DNA of 64,000 nucleotides from Oceanospirillum beijerinckii DSM 7166 (GTDB lineage Bacteria; Pseudomonadota; Gammaproteobacteria; Pseudomonadales; Halomonadaceae), in assembly GCF_000422425.1 (NCBI RefSeq), contig NZ_AULT01000028.1:21734-85733 (forward strand). Direction: 5' to 3'. This document shows positions 25,816 to 34,516 of this stretch, piece by piece. The notes below the pieces were generated by a model, which saw only the letters and a list, made by a program, of their open reading frames with translations, was not told where the DNA came from and ran no database searches. The position numbers were made by a program, and so were the translations under genes. How positions within the stretch are numbered: position 1 is the stretch's first letter; every line of letters starts with the position of its first letter.

Positions 25816-25977
25816 CTTTACCTAGGGCTAGACCTAAAACCAGGCCTGCCTCCAGGCAAAGTCAACAAGCATTAAGACGGTATTGGTTTCTATCCGACGT
25901 ACCACTGAACCACCGTTACACAAGCTATAACAATTCTCAACGCCTACACCCGACACCTAACCCGTAAGGATAAGCAT

Positions 25978-26529
25978 ATGTCCACGACATCTGTGCCTGC
26001 CCTGGTACGGTTGGAAAATATCCTTAATTGGATTTCCGACCGACTGGGCACCTTCTCTGCGCTGATTTTTCTCGCGATGCTGGTTAACGTCTTTTACGAC
26101 GTACTGGCACGTTATCTTCTGAATGATGTATCCATTGCCCTGCAGGAGCTGGAGTGGCACCTGTTTGCAGCCACCTTTCTGTTTGGTGTGCCCTTTACCT
26201 TAAAAGCCGGTGGTCATGTACGTGTTGACCTGATCTACGAACGCCTCTCCCCTAATGGCCGCGCCTGGATCGATCTGTTTGGCACTATCGTTTTTCTACT
26301 GCCGTTCTGTGGTTTGGTGACCTGGTTTGGTATCGACTTTGTGAAAGAAGCTTATGAATTAGGTGAAAGCAGCGGTGATCCCGGTGGCCTGCCCCATCGC
26401 TGGATTATCAAAGCAGCCATTCCGGTTTCCTTTGGTTTTATGGCCATCAGCGGCCTGGGGCTGCTACTGAATTCAGTGAATACCCTACTGGGTTATCACA
26501 AACCTATTTACCACAAAACCGAGCTGTAG
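25978..26529 (+). CDS. TRAP transporter small permease (DctQ)
   Basis: The 183-residue protein has four hydrophobic helices (about residues 23-45, 57-78, 95-118, 140-162) and the DctQ family block around VFYDVLARYLLN and FTLKAGGHVRVDLIYERL. It sits in the inner membrane with the large subunit, whose gene starts 9 bp later. The ribosome site GTAAGGAT lies just upstream of the ATG. The 208-bp gap from the binding-protein gene holds a terminator. Confidence 0.93.
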   Translation: MSTTSVPALVRLENILNWISDRLGTFSALIFLAMLVNVFYDVLARYLLNDVSIALQELEWHLFAATFLFGVPFTLKAGGHVRVDLIYERLSPNGRAWIDLFGTIVFLLPFCGLVTWFGIDFVKEAYELGESSGDPGGLPHRWIIKAAIPVSFGFMAISGLGLLLNSVNTLLGYHKPIYHKTEL

Positions 26530-26538
26530 GAGGCCAAC

Positions 26539-27825
26539 ATGATCGGTATTTTAATGTTCGCAACCGCTCTGGTTTTGCTGCTACTGGGTTTCCCTGTAGC
26601 CTTTACCTTTGGTGGTGTCGCCCTGATCTTCGGTGTTTTTGCCGAAGGCATGGATATGTTCGCCTTTATGCCATTCCGTATTATGAGCATTATGCAAAAT
26701 ACGGTAATGATGGCGATCCCGCTGTTTATCTTTATGGGTCTGGTGCTGCAGAAAACCCGTCTGGCGGAGCAACTGCTGGAATCTATGGGAACCCTATTTG
26801 GCCAGGTGCGCGGTGGTATTGCGATCTCTACGATTCTGGTTGGCGCATTGCTGGCTGCCTCTACCGGAGTTGTCGGTGCATCTGTAGTGGCTATGGGTCT
26901 GATCTCACTGCCTGTGATGCTGAAATATCAGTATGACAAACATCTGGCCTGCGGCACCATCTGTGCGTCCGGTACCTTAGGGCAGATTATTCCACCCTCG
27001 ATCATTCTGATTATTCTGGGTGATGTGATGGGTATTCCTGTGGGGGATCTATTCCAGGCCGCTGTAGGCCCTGGCTTCCTGCTGATTGCTGTCTATATCA
27101 TCTATATTCTGGTTTACACTTGGATGAAGCCCGAAATTGCACCTGCGATGCCGATGGATGACAGCATTGATCGTAAGGTTCTGTATTTTAAAGCGATCAA
27201 AGCCATTGTACCGCCACTAGCACTGATTCTGATCGTACTGGGTTCTATCTTTGCCGGTGTTGCAACACCAACTGAATCTGCTGCTCTCGGTGGTGTGGGT
27301 GCCGTGATTCTAGCCATCTTCTATCGCCAGTTTAGCTGGAAGATGATCATGGACAGCGGTATTGAAACGGTTAAAGTTACCGCAATGGTGTTCGCTATTT
27401 TGCTGGGGGCGACCGCCTTCTCAATGGCTTTCTCATATACCGGTGGTGAAGAGATTGTTGAAGAAGTGCTGCTCAGCCTACCCGGTGAGAAATGGGGCTT
27501 CCTGGTGCTGTCGATGATGGTAATCCTGATCCTGGGCTTCTTTATCGACTTTGTAGAGATCTCTTTTATTATCGTACCGATTCTGGTGCCGATTGCTGAG
27601 ATCCTGGGCATCAATATGACCTGGTTTGCGATCCTGATCGCTATGAACCTGCAAACATCCTTCCTGACACCACCCTTTGGCTTTAGTCTCTTCTATCTCA
27701 AAGGGGTCGCACCGGATGGAGTCTCGACGATGGATATTTATAAAGGGGTGCTGCCATTTATCGCCTTACAAGTACTTGTCTTGGCTCTGCTGTTATTCTT
27801 CCCGGAAATGATGGGGTTTGAATAA
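26539..27825 (+). CDS. TRAP transporter large permease (DctM)
   Basis: The 428-residue, 12-helix channel subunit of the TRAP transporter, which uses the sodium or proton gradient. Conserved family parts include the amphipathic loop IPLFIFMGLVLQKTRLAEQ, ASTGVVGASVVAMG, SGTLGQIIPPSIILII, and the C-terminal TSFLTPPFGFSLFYLKG. The AGGAGG ribosome site is 8 bp before the ATG. A pair of hairpins after the stop separates it from the convergent hypE gene. Confidence 0.95.
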   Translation: MIGILMFATALVLLLLGFPVAFTFGGVALIFGVFAEGMDMFAFMPFRIMSIMQNTVMMAIPLFIFMGLVLQKTRLAEQLLESMGTLFGQVRGGIAISTILVGALLAASTGVVGASVVAMGLISLPVMLKYQYDKHLACGTICASGTLGQIIPPSIILIILGDVMGIPVGDLFQAAVGPGFLLIAVYIIYILVYTWMKPEIAPAMPMDDSIDRKVLYFKAIKAIVPPLALILIVLGSIFAGVATPTESAALGGVGAVILAIFYRQFSWKMIMDSGIETVKVTAMVFAILLGATAFSMAFSYTGGEEIVEEVLLSLPGEKWGFLVLSMMVILILGFFIDFVEISFIIVPILVPIAEILGINMTWFAILIAMNLQTSFLTPPFGFSLFYLKGVAPDGVSTMDIYKGVLPFIALQVLVLALLLFFPEMMGFE

Positions 27826-27832
27826 AGAATGT

Positions 27833-27912
27833 TAGCCTGCTATTGATAACGGATAGCAGGCTATCTAATCGGTTGGTTTGGTTGCTTAAAAAGCTAACAC
27901 AACCAACCGATT
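27833..27912. terminator. Two hairpins forming a bidirectional terminator between dctM and hypE
   Basis: First stem tagcctgctat/atagcaggcta at 27833-27863; second stem AATCGGTTGGTT pairing with AACCAACCGATT at 27867-27912, reaching the hypE stop codon. Both are symmetric and serve convergent genes. Confidence 0.75.
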
Positions 27913-28961
27913 TAACAGATCCGAGGCAATTGCTCACCAATCAGCATATCCAGAATACGACCGCCGCCTAAACCTGTTTGTAGCGTTACACGGCCTTTTG
28001 GCCCCTCTTCCACTTCACCGATTATCGCCGAGCCCTGACCTGCTGGGTGATTATTCATCGCTTCAACCAATGCTTCCGCTTTGTCAGCAGGAACAATGGC
28101 GACCAGCTTACCTTCATTGGCAAAGTGCAGCGGATCTAAACCCAGAATCTCACACACCCCTCGCACTTCATTACGTACCGGAATTGCTGATTCCTGCAAT
28201 CGAATAGCGACCTCAGAGCTTTCAGCAAATTCATTCAGAACAGTTGCAACACCACCACGGGAGGCATCACGCATACAGTGAATATCGGGGCACACCTCAC
28301 GCATCACATCAACCAGGCCATTTAACGGCTGGCAGTCGGTTTCCAGTTCAACTTCCAGCATCAGATCACCACGGGCATTCAGAATTGCCGCGCCATGGTC
28401 ACCCACATAGCCGTTCACAATCACCTTATCACCTGGTTGAGCGCGACCGGCTGAGATCTGAGCATCAGTGGGAATCACACCCACACCTGTAGTATTGATA
28501 AACAACTTATCGGCTTTGCCTCGATTCACCACCTTGGTATCCCCGGTGACAATCTGCACACCCGCTGCATCAGCGGCCTTACGCATATTAGTCAAAATAC
28601 GACGCAGGGTTTCAATCTCCAACCCTTCTTCGATAATCAGACCACAGCTTAAATACAAAGGCTTAGCACCGCTCATAGCGATATCATTCACCGTACCGTT
28701 GACCGCCAAGGTGCCGATATCACCACCCGGGAATTCAATGGGATCAACCACATAACTATCCGTCGTCATTGCCAAACGATTGCCCTGAGTCGTCAATTCA
28801 GCCAGATCAATACGGGCCTGATCTTCCAGAGCAGCCAGCTCAGGGTTATAAAAAGCACCCAAGACCACATCTTCAATCAGATCACGCATCGCCTTACCAC
28901 CACTGCCATGAGCCATGGTGATTACATCGCCTTTTACCGTTCTTTTTGGGCTATAAGTCAT
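27912..28961 (-). CDS. hypE: Hydrogenase maturation protein HypE (carbamoyl dehydratase)
   Basis: HypE dehydrates the carbamoyl group received from HypF to a thiocyanate on its own C-terminal cysteine, giving the cyanide ligands of [NiFe]-hydrogenase. The PurM-like ATP-binding fold is seen in ITMAHGSGGKAMRDLI, VNGTVNDIAMSGAKPLYLS and DASRGGVATVLNE, and the protein ends in PRIC with the catalytic terminal cysteine. Length 349 is standard. It is the last gene of the maturation operon, 333 bp after hypD with repeats in between. hypF is not in the window. Confidence 0.97.
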   Translation of the reverse strand: MTYSPKRTVKGDVITMAHGSGGKAMRDLIEDVVLGAFYNPELAALEDQARIDLAELTTQGNRLAMTTDSYVVDPIEFPGGDIGTLAVNGTVNDIAMSGAKPLYLSCGLIIEEGLEIETLRRILTNMRKAADAAGVQIVTGDTKVVNRGKADKLFINTTGVGVIPTDAQISAGRAQPGDKVIVNGYVGDHGAAILNARGDLMLEVELETDCQPLNGLVDVMREVCPDIHCMRDASRGGVATVLNEFAESSEVAIRLQESAIPVRNEVRGVCEILGLDPLHFANEGKLVAIVPADKAEALVEAMNNHPAGQGSAIIGEVEEGPKGRVTLQTGLGGGRILDMLIGEQLPRIC

Positions 28962-29090
28962 AATGTTCTCTTTTCTTATTCTATACTTATTTCCACTGTG
29001 CTAAAGAAACCATCATATACATGACATCTATCCCTAAATGCTTCACAACAGCAGAAACGACAAATATTTTTAACTCAGAAGCTGACCGCC

Positions 29091-29183
29091 TGCAGAGGGT
29101 CTTTGCTACATTCGGCCATGGATGGCCGTAACACCTTGTCCAGCGCAGGGATGCGCTGCAAGGTGGTAGCAAAGATCTCTGCG
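29091..29183. repeat. Branched palindrome (three-way junction fold) between hypD and hypE
   Basis: An outer stem of about 18 bp (29091-29109 with 29166-29183, one bulge) encloses two inner hairpins: CGGCCAT/ATGGCCG (29113-29128) and CACCTTG-CAGCGCA with TGCGCTG-CAAGGTG (29131-29165). The design suggests a REP/MITE-type mobile repeat or a structured RNA within the operon. Confidence 0.7.
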
Positions 29184-29211
29184 AGGCTTTTGTGCTCAGT
29201 GTTCGTCAAGA

Positions 29212-29270
29212 TGGTTGTCGGAAGGCGCCTTGCGGCTTTTCCGACCTACAACAGCTTCTTTGGGTTGGTA
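29212..29270. repeat. Partial copy of the MITE/REP-like repeat (family with CGCCTTGCGGC core)
   Basis: About 59 bp carrying the core TTGTCGGAAGGCGCC-TTGCGGC-TTTTCCGACC and ending in TTGGGTTGGTA. Matches the right half of the longer copies at 43151, 54741 and 58719. Confidence 0.75.
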
Positions 29271-29294
29271 TAACAGTTATCCAAAGGCCAATGA

Positions 29295-30440
29295 TCAGCT
29301 CACTTGCTCAGCAGGGATTTGATCATCCTGATTCACCTTGCCGTAGGTAAAATAAGCAGAACATGAACCTTCACTGGACACCATCAAGGCACCCATGGGT
29401 GTCTCTGGCGTACAGGCTCGGCCAAAGACCTTGCACTCCCACGGCTTGATCACACCTTTAAGCACTTCACCACACTGACAGGACTTAGGGTCCGCAATCT
29501 TCACATTAGGTAGGCTAAACTTCTTTTCAGCATCCCAAGCTCTGTAACTATCACGCATACGCACACCAGAATGATCAATGGAACCTAAACCACGCCATTC
29601 AAAAAACTCACGCAGTTCAAAGACCTGACTTACTGCCTGCAATGCCTGACGATTACCATCGGGTGGCACGATACGACCATACTGATTTTCAACCTCACAG
29701 CGGCCTTCATCCAGTTGCTGAAGAATCATCCACACCGATTGCAACACATCCAAGGGTTCGAAACCGGCGATCACCATAGGGCGTTTATACTGCTGGGCGA
29801 CAAACTCATAAGGACGGGTGCCGATAATCATACTGACATGACCCGGCCCCAAGAAACCATCTAGATGCAGATCCGGTGAATCCAGCACAGCCTTAATGGT
29901 AGGAATAATGGTGATATGGTTACAAAACAGGCTGAAGTTGGTGATGCCCTCCTTCTCTGCCTGCAATACAGTCAGCGCCGTACTCGGCATAGTGGTTTCA
30001 AAACCCAGACCAAAAAACACCACTTCTTTATCTGGATTCTTTTTCGCCAACTGCAGTGCATCCAGCGGCGAATACACCATACGGATATCCGCACCTTGGG
30101 CCTTGGCCTGTAACAGACTCTTTTTCGAACCTGGCACCCTCATCGCATCGCCAAAGGTAGTGAAAATAACATTGGGTTGTTCCGCAATGGCAATACAGTC
30201 GTCCACCCGTCCCATGGGCAGTACACAGACCGGACAACCCGGGCCATGCACCAACTCAACCATCTCGGGCAGTAACTGCTCCAGACCATAGCGAAAGATC
30301 GCATGAGTATGACCACCACACACTTCCATCAGCTGTAGAGGCCGTCCCAACTGCTGAACTTTTTTATCAACCAGAGGGCGAATACGCTGTAACAGAGCTT
30401 CAGCCATCTGAGGGTCACGGAATTCATCAACAAAACGCAT
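29295..30440 (-). CDS. hypD: Hydrogenase maturation protein HypD
   Basis: HypD is the iron-sulfur scaffold on which, with HypC, the Fe(CN)2CO group is built. The 381-residue protein has the family motifs MEVCGGHTHAIFRYG, HGPGCPVCVLP, FGLGFETTMPSTA, NHITIIPT, GPGHVSMIIG and the C-terminal cluster-binding segment (CQCGEVLKGV, ECKVFGRACTPETPMG). It lies 24 bp downstream of the SIS-domain gene. The ATG at 30440 follows an AAAGGAG ribosome site. Confidence 0.97.
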   Translation of the reverse strand: MRFVDEFRDPQMAEALLQRIRPLVDKKVQQLGRPLQLMEVCGGHTHAIFRYGLEQLLPEMVELVHGPGCPVCVLPMGRVDDCIAIAEQPNVIFTTFGDAMRVPGSKKSLLQAKAQGADIRMVYSPLDALQLAKKNPDKEVVFFGLGFETTMPSTALTVLQAEKEGITNFSLFCNHITIIPTIKAVLDSPDLHLDGFLGPGHVSMIIGTRPYEFVAQQYKRPMVIAGFEPLDVLQSVWMILQQLDEGRCEVENQYGRIVPPDGNRQALQAVSQVFELREFFEWRGLGSIDHSGVRMRDSYRAWDAEKKFSLPNVKIADPKSCQCGEVLKGVIKPWECKVFGRACTPETPMGALMVSSEGSCSAYFTYGKVNQDDQIPAEQVS

Positions 30441-30464
30441 CGCGTTCTCCTTTAATGACTGAAG

Positions 30465-31187
30465 TTAGAAAGTGATTTCGCGGGCAACACGATGATTCGC
30501 CAGCAGGGTATGCACCAGATCCCATAATATGTGATAGGCCACCAGATGACTCTCCTGAATGCGATGTACAGAGTCGCACTCCACTACCAGACTATGAGTC
30601 AGCTTGCCGGATTTATGCAGCTCTCCACCATCAAGCCCCAGGAAACCTACTGTTTTGATACCCAGCTCAAATGCTTTCTGATTCAGTGCCATCAGATTGT
30701 CGGAATTACCGGAAGTAGAGAAAATTACTAACACATCGTTCGGCATTACCTGAGCCAACAACTGACGCACAAATACATGCTTATAGCCCACATCATTGGC
30801 CACTGCAGTAATGGTTGATATATCACTGGTGAGATTCAATGCCGGTAACGCCTGACGCCCCGCGGTTACGGGATGCAGAAACTCCAACGCCAGATGAGCC
30901 GCATCACAGCTGGAACCACCGTTACCTACGGTTAACAAACGGCCACCGGCTTTATAGGCATCGGCAATGGTGCGGCTGATTTGCACCAAAGTGTCGCCAT
31001 AATCGGTGAAAAACTGCTGTTTAGCGGCTAAACTTTCCTGAACCTTGATCTGTACAGAGTTCAACAGACCATCATCGGAAGCTTCTTTAGCACTCTCTGG
31101 CTTCATACCGGGATAAAAAGCCGCCAGCAGATCATCATTTTGCCCCAGAGCTGTTCTGCTGCTGGTTTTATCGGCTTTATCGTTCAT
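30465..31187 (-). CDS. SIS-domain protein (GmhA-like) inside the hyp operon
   Basis: A 240-residue phosphosugar-binding protein with a SIS domain from about residue 45 onward: ISRTIADAYKAGGRLLTVGNGGSSCDAAHLA then FSTSGNSDNLM, typical of sedoheptulose-7-phosphate isomerases. The canonical GmhA pocket GNGGSAADA reads GNGGSSCDAAH here, and a roughly 45-residue N-terminal extension is not part of GmhA. It overlaps hypC by 4 nt and precedes hypD by 24 bp, so it is co-translated with maturation proteins. Similar genes occur in hyp clusters of other proteobacteria, but a role in hydrogenase maturation has not been shown to my knowledge. Confidence 0.88.
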   Translation of the reverse strand: MNDKADKTSSRTALGQNDDLLAAFYPGMKPESAKEASDDGLLNSVQIKVQESLAAKQQFFTDYGDTLVQISRTIADAYKAGGRLLTVGNGGSSCDAAHLALEFLHPVTAGRQALPALNLTSDISTITAVANDVGYKHVFVRQLLAQVMPNDVLVIFSTSGNSDNLMALNQKAFELGIKTVGFLGLDGGELHKSGKLTHSLVVECDSVHRIQESHLVAYHILWDLVHTLLANHRVAREITF

Positions 31188-31483
31188 GATGCAGACTCCT
31201 CGGAACCCGCCACACTGGCCTTAATAGCATCCATCTCTTCATTGAGCTCGTCCAACTCAGCCAATAATGCCAGGGTACTTTGTGCCTCTGCTTCATCAAT
31301 ACGGCTCATGGCAAAACCCACATGAACCAAAACCCAGACTCCAATCAGGCTCTCAGCTGCAGCGCCCTCTTCCAGCACACAGGCGTAATTCACTTGCCGC
31401 TTTACACCGCATACATCCACCGATGCCAGCTGTGCAGCTGCATCAACAATGGCCACCACCTGGCCGGGAATTCCTAAACACAT
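31184..31483 (-). CDS. hypC: Hydrogenase maturation chaperone HypC
   Basis: HypC shuttles the iron-cyanide intermediate from HypD to the hydrogenase large subunit. It starts MCLGIPGQV, with the essential Cys2, and continues in the small beta-barrel ASVDVCGVKRQVNYACV and WVLVHVGFAMSRID. The 99 residues include the usual helical tail (AEAQSTLALLAELDELNEEM). It overlaps the SIS gene by 4 nt and lies 26 bp downstream of the hoxA-like gene. A second family member, HupF, is encoded at 38626. Confidence 0.96.
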   Translation of the reverse strand: MCLGIPGQVVAIVDAAAQLASVDVCGVKRQVNYACVLEEGAAAESLIGVWVLVHVGFAMSRIDEAEAQSTLALLAELDELNEEMDAIKASVAGSEESAS

Positions 31484-31509
31484 ATGCCTTCTCCAGATAG
31501 ACCAGATGG

Positions 31510-33042
31510 TTAATTGGGTTGATCGATACCGTAACGTTCGATTTTGCTGCGCAGACCAACACGGGAAAGGCCCAGCTCATTGGCGGCACGGCTTTTGTTC
31601 CAGCGAAAACGCAATAGGGTTTCTTTTACGATGCGGGCTTCCAGGGCTTCGATACGGTCTTTTAGCGTGCCTTCCATACCGCCGAGCATGGTTAACTCAC
31701 GGGCCTGTTGCTCATCTTCCGGTGCGGCACGCAATACATGAGGCGATAGCAACTCCGCCCCCAGTTGATCTTCTTTCGCCATCACCAACATACGGCGCAC
31801 TTCATTTTCCAACTCACGTACATTGCCGGGCCAGTGATAGGCCTGCATACAGGCAAGGGCGGAATCGGTAAAACCCTGCACAGGCTTGGCAAAGTCCTGC
31901 TCTGCCTTTTGCAGGATTTTCTCGGCTAAAACAGAGATATCATTGCCACGATCTCTTAACGGCGGTAGTGTCAAGGTAACTTGGGCAAGACGATAGTAGA
32001 GATCCTGACGGAAACGCCCTGCCTGAACCTCTTCCTGCAGATCCCGGTTGGTTGAAGCAATCACACGCACATTCACTTTGCGGCGGCGATGACTACCGAC
32101 AGGACGCACTTCCCGCTCCTGCAGTACACGCAACAGTTTGACTTGGAAAGCAGGCGTGATTTCACCAATCTCATCCAGAAAGATAGTGCCGCCATCCGCT
32201 TGCTCAAACAGACCAACATGATCGGCTATTGCCCCAGTAAACGCGCCTTTTTTATGGCCAAACAATTCACTGGCCAGCAACTCATCAGGCATGGCACCAC
32301 AGTTTTCCACCACAAAGGGTTGATCAGAACGATGACTGTTATAGTGCAAGGCACGAGCAAACAGCTCTTTACCAGTACCGGACTCTCCTGTTACCAACAC
32401 GGCGATATCATAAGGGGCAATCTGAGCCACTTCATCGCACAAAGCCTCCAGTGGGCTCTGCTCACCACGACAGATACCCTCCAGTTGAAAGTCAGCTTTC
32501 AGCTTTTGTTTATGGCGTAGAATTTTGCCCTCGGCCACATCTGCTGTTAGCCGCATCTCATTAGCCAGCAGCTCATTTTGTTGCTGTAGTTGCCACAATT
32601 TTGCCGCGTTATTAACCGCCAACAGCAACTGATCCGGGTGCCAGGGTTTAGTGAGATATTGATAGATTCCGGCTTCATTGATACCGGAGATAATATCTTC
32701 AGAATCCGTATAACCGGATAGCATCAGACGGATTGTTTCCGGCCAGCGTTGACGGACTTGAGTCAAAAACTCCACGCCGGTCATTCCCGGCATACGCTGG
32801 TCACAAACGATCACCTGAATCGCACACAGATCCTGATCACTGCACTGCTCCAGCAGGGCCAAAGCATCGGTGGCGCTGGAAGCGGTGAGCACATCAAAGG
32901 ACTCATCCAGAATACGCTCCAGGGTTTCCAAAGAGCGAATCTCATCATCGACCACCAGCACCTTAGGGCGCGTTTTTATAGAGACGGTTTCGCTGCTACT
33001 TTCCTCAGACAGCGAACCGAGAGGGGTTGAAAAGTGGTTCAT
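31510..33042 (-). CDS. hoxA: HoxA/HupR-like sigma-54 activator of hydrogenase genes
   Basis: A 510-residue response regulator: receiver with Asp81 (CDQRMPG), linker, AAA+ domain with [14 protein letters not shown] and LDEIGEI motifs, and a Fis-type C-terminal helix ([19 protein letters not shown]). The receiver and linker ([13 protein letters not shown]) match the HoxA/HupR group that drives hydrogenase genes with sigma-54. No cognate kinase (HoxJ/HupT) is in the window. It lies inside the maturation operon between hypB and hypC, which is the usual place. A sigma-54-like promoter upstream of hupD (39676-39693) is a plausible target. Confidence 0.93.
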   Translation of the reverse strand: MNHFSTPLGSLSEESSSETVSIKTRPKVLVVDDEIRSLETLERILDESFDVLTASSATDALALLEQCSDQDLCAIQVIVCDQRMPGMTGVEFLTQVRQRWPETIRLMLSGYTDSEDIISGINEAGIYQYLTKPWHPDQLLLAVNNAAKLWQLQQQNELLANEMRLTADVAEGKILRHKQKLKADFQLEGICRGEQSPLEALCDEVAQIAPYDIAVLVTGESGTGKELFARALHYNSHRSDQPFVVENCGAMPDELLASELFGHKKGAFTGAIADHVGLFEQADGGTIFLDEIGEITPAFQVKLLRVLQEREVRPVGSHRRRKVNVRVIASTNRDLQEEVQAGRFRQDLYYRLAQVTLTLPPLRDRGNDISVLAEKILQKAEQDFAKPVQGFTDSALACMQAYHWPGNVRELENEVRRMLVMAKEDQLGAELLSPHVLRAAPEDEQQARELTMLGGMEGTLKDRIEALEARIVKETLLRFRWNKSRAANELGLSRVGLRSKIERYGIDQPN

Positions 33043-33102
33043 GGTTTTATCAGCCTCAGCCCGTTTTAACGGGTCTTGTTGTCATTTATGAGTGTTTTTC
33101 TG

Positions 33103-34137
33103 TTAAATCGCTTCTAATTGACGTTCCAGACTAGCGACCTTTTCTTTTAGTTCGGATAGTTGTTGCTCCAGACCTACTCGGCGTTGTTGGTAAATCCAAT
33201 CCAGCCACTCATCCATGCCCTCGCCACTCTTGGCAGAGACCTGAATCACCTGAATCTCAGGGTTCACTCGACGGGCATATTCGATACAGGCTTCCACATC
33301 AAAATCCAGATAAGGCAGCAGATCGACTTTGTTTAACAGCATCAGATCTGCGGCATGGAACATATCCGGGTATTTGATTGGCTTATCTTCGCCTTCAGTG
33401 ACCGACAGGATCGCCACCTTGCTGTTTTCACCCAGATCAAAGGCGGCAGGACAGACCAGATTACCGACGTTTTCAATATAGAGAATGCCATTTTCCAGCT
33501 CGTCCAGTTGCTCCAATGCATGGCCGACCATATGGGCATCTAAATGACAGCCCTTACCGGTATTGACCTGAATCGCCTTAGCACCGGTTTCACGAATACG
33601 ATCTGCATCGTTAGCCGTCTGCTGGTCACCCTCAATCACCGCGACAGGAATACGCTCCAGCTGGCGTTTCAGGGTTTCGGTTAACAACGTGGTTTTGCCG
33701 GAACCCGGGCTGGATACCAGATTCAGCACCAGAGTATTTTTCTGCTGAAAACGGGCACGGTTTACGGAAGCATAACGATCGTTTTTGCCCAGAATATCCT
33801 GCTCAATCTGCACCATACGGCTTTGCGTCAAACCCGGCGCATGGGCTCTGGCAGCCCCCTGACCAAAGTGCAGATCACCGTTGTTTTGTTCCGGCTGGAA
33901 TTGAGTCGCCGCTGCTTTGTCTTCACCGTGTGAATGACTATGAGAATGGCTATGGCTGTGTGAATGAGGTTGGGCATGATCGTGGCTGTGATCATGATCG
34001 TGAGAATGGTCATGATGATGTCCGTGCTCATGAAAATGACTATGCCCATGAGAGTGATCATGGCTGTGGTTATGAGAAGGGCCGTGCTGACCTTCGATAC
34101 TTACGTTGCCTTCAGCGCAACCGCATACTGTACACAT
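33103..34137 (-). CDS. hypB: Hydrogenase/urease nickel incorporation GTPase HypB with His-rich N terminus
   Basis: HypB delivers nickel to the hydrogenase precursor. It begins [10 protein letters not shown], the high-affinity nickel site motif, then has a histidine-rich region (about residues 22-72, over 25 His in repeated HDH/HSH units) typical of nickel-storing HypB, and the GTPase domain with [32 protein letters not shown] and [12 protein letters not shown]-terminal coiled coil ([20 protein letters not shown]) is an addition not found in E. coli HypB. The gene begins immediately after the hypA stop. Confidence 0.97.
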   Translation of the reverse strand: MCTVCGCAEGNVSIEGQHGPSHNHSHDHSHGHSHFHEHGHHHDHSHDHDHSHDHAQPHSHSHSHSHSHSHGEDKAAATQFQPEQNNGDLHFGQGAARAHAPGLTQSRMVQIEQDILGKNDRYASVNRARFQQKNTLVLNLVSSPGSGKTTLLTETLKRQLERIPVAVIEGDQQTANDADRIRETGAKAIQVNTGKGCHLDAHMVGHALEQLDELENGILYIENVGNLVCPAAFDLGENSKVAILSVTEGEDKPIKYPDMFHAADLMLLNKVDLLPYLDFDVEACIEYARRVNPEIQVIQVSAKSGEGMDEWLDWIYQQRRVGLEQQLSELKEKVASLERQLEAI

Positions 34138-34479
34138 CTATTCCACCTCTAACTCTTTTATTCTTAGTTCTTCGCCACCGGTGACCTGCACCTGATAGCT
34201 ACCGCAGGCCGGACACGCCTGATAACGCTGTTCTACTTCAATAGACTGACTGCAACCTAAACACCAACCGCTGCCGGGCAGTTCTATAATATGTAGCAAG
34301 GCGCCCTCTGCCAGGGTATTGCGTGTGCAGGCATCAAAACAGAAACGTAATGCCTCGGTTTCGACGGCGGCCAATGGCCCTACTTCTAACCAAACCTGTT
34401 TTACTTTTTGATAGTTTTGCGAAGTGGACTGGTCTTCAAGTACCTGCACCAGGCCTTCGCAAATCGACATCTCATGCAC
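34138..34479 (-). CDS. hypA: Hydrogenase nickel chaperone HypA
   Basis: HypA passes nickel with HypB. The start is taken at GTG 34479, which gives MHEMSICEG, the family's conserved N terminus with nickel-binding His2, and has AGGAG eight bases upstream. The resulting 113 residues are the standard length. The zinc site is seen as CLGC and CPAC. The next gene starts directly after the stop, and hupK lies 37 bp upstream. Confidence 0.95.
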   Translation of the reverse strand: MHEMSICEGLVQVLEDQSTSQNYQKVKQVWLEVGPLAAVETEALRFCFDACTRNTLAEGALLHIIELPGSGWCLGCSQSIEVEQRYQACPACGSYQVQVTGGEELRIKELEVE

Positions 34480-34516
34480 CTTGGCTCTCCTTTGAATCTG
34501 TCTCGACAAAGACCAT

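Noticed and set aside
33828..34184. Open frames on both strands in the His-rich part of hypB
   Set aside because: They are shadows of the repetitive CAC/CAT codons coding for histidine in HypB.
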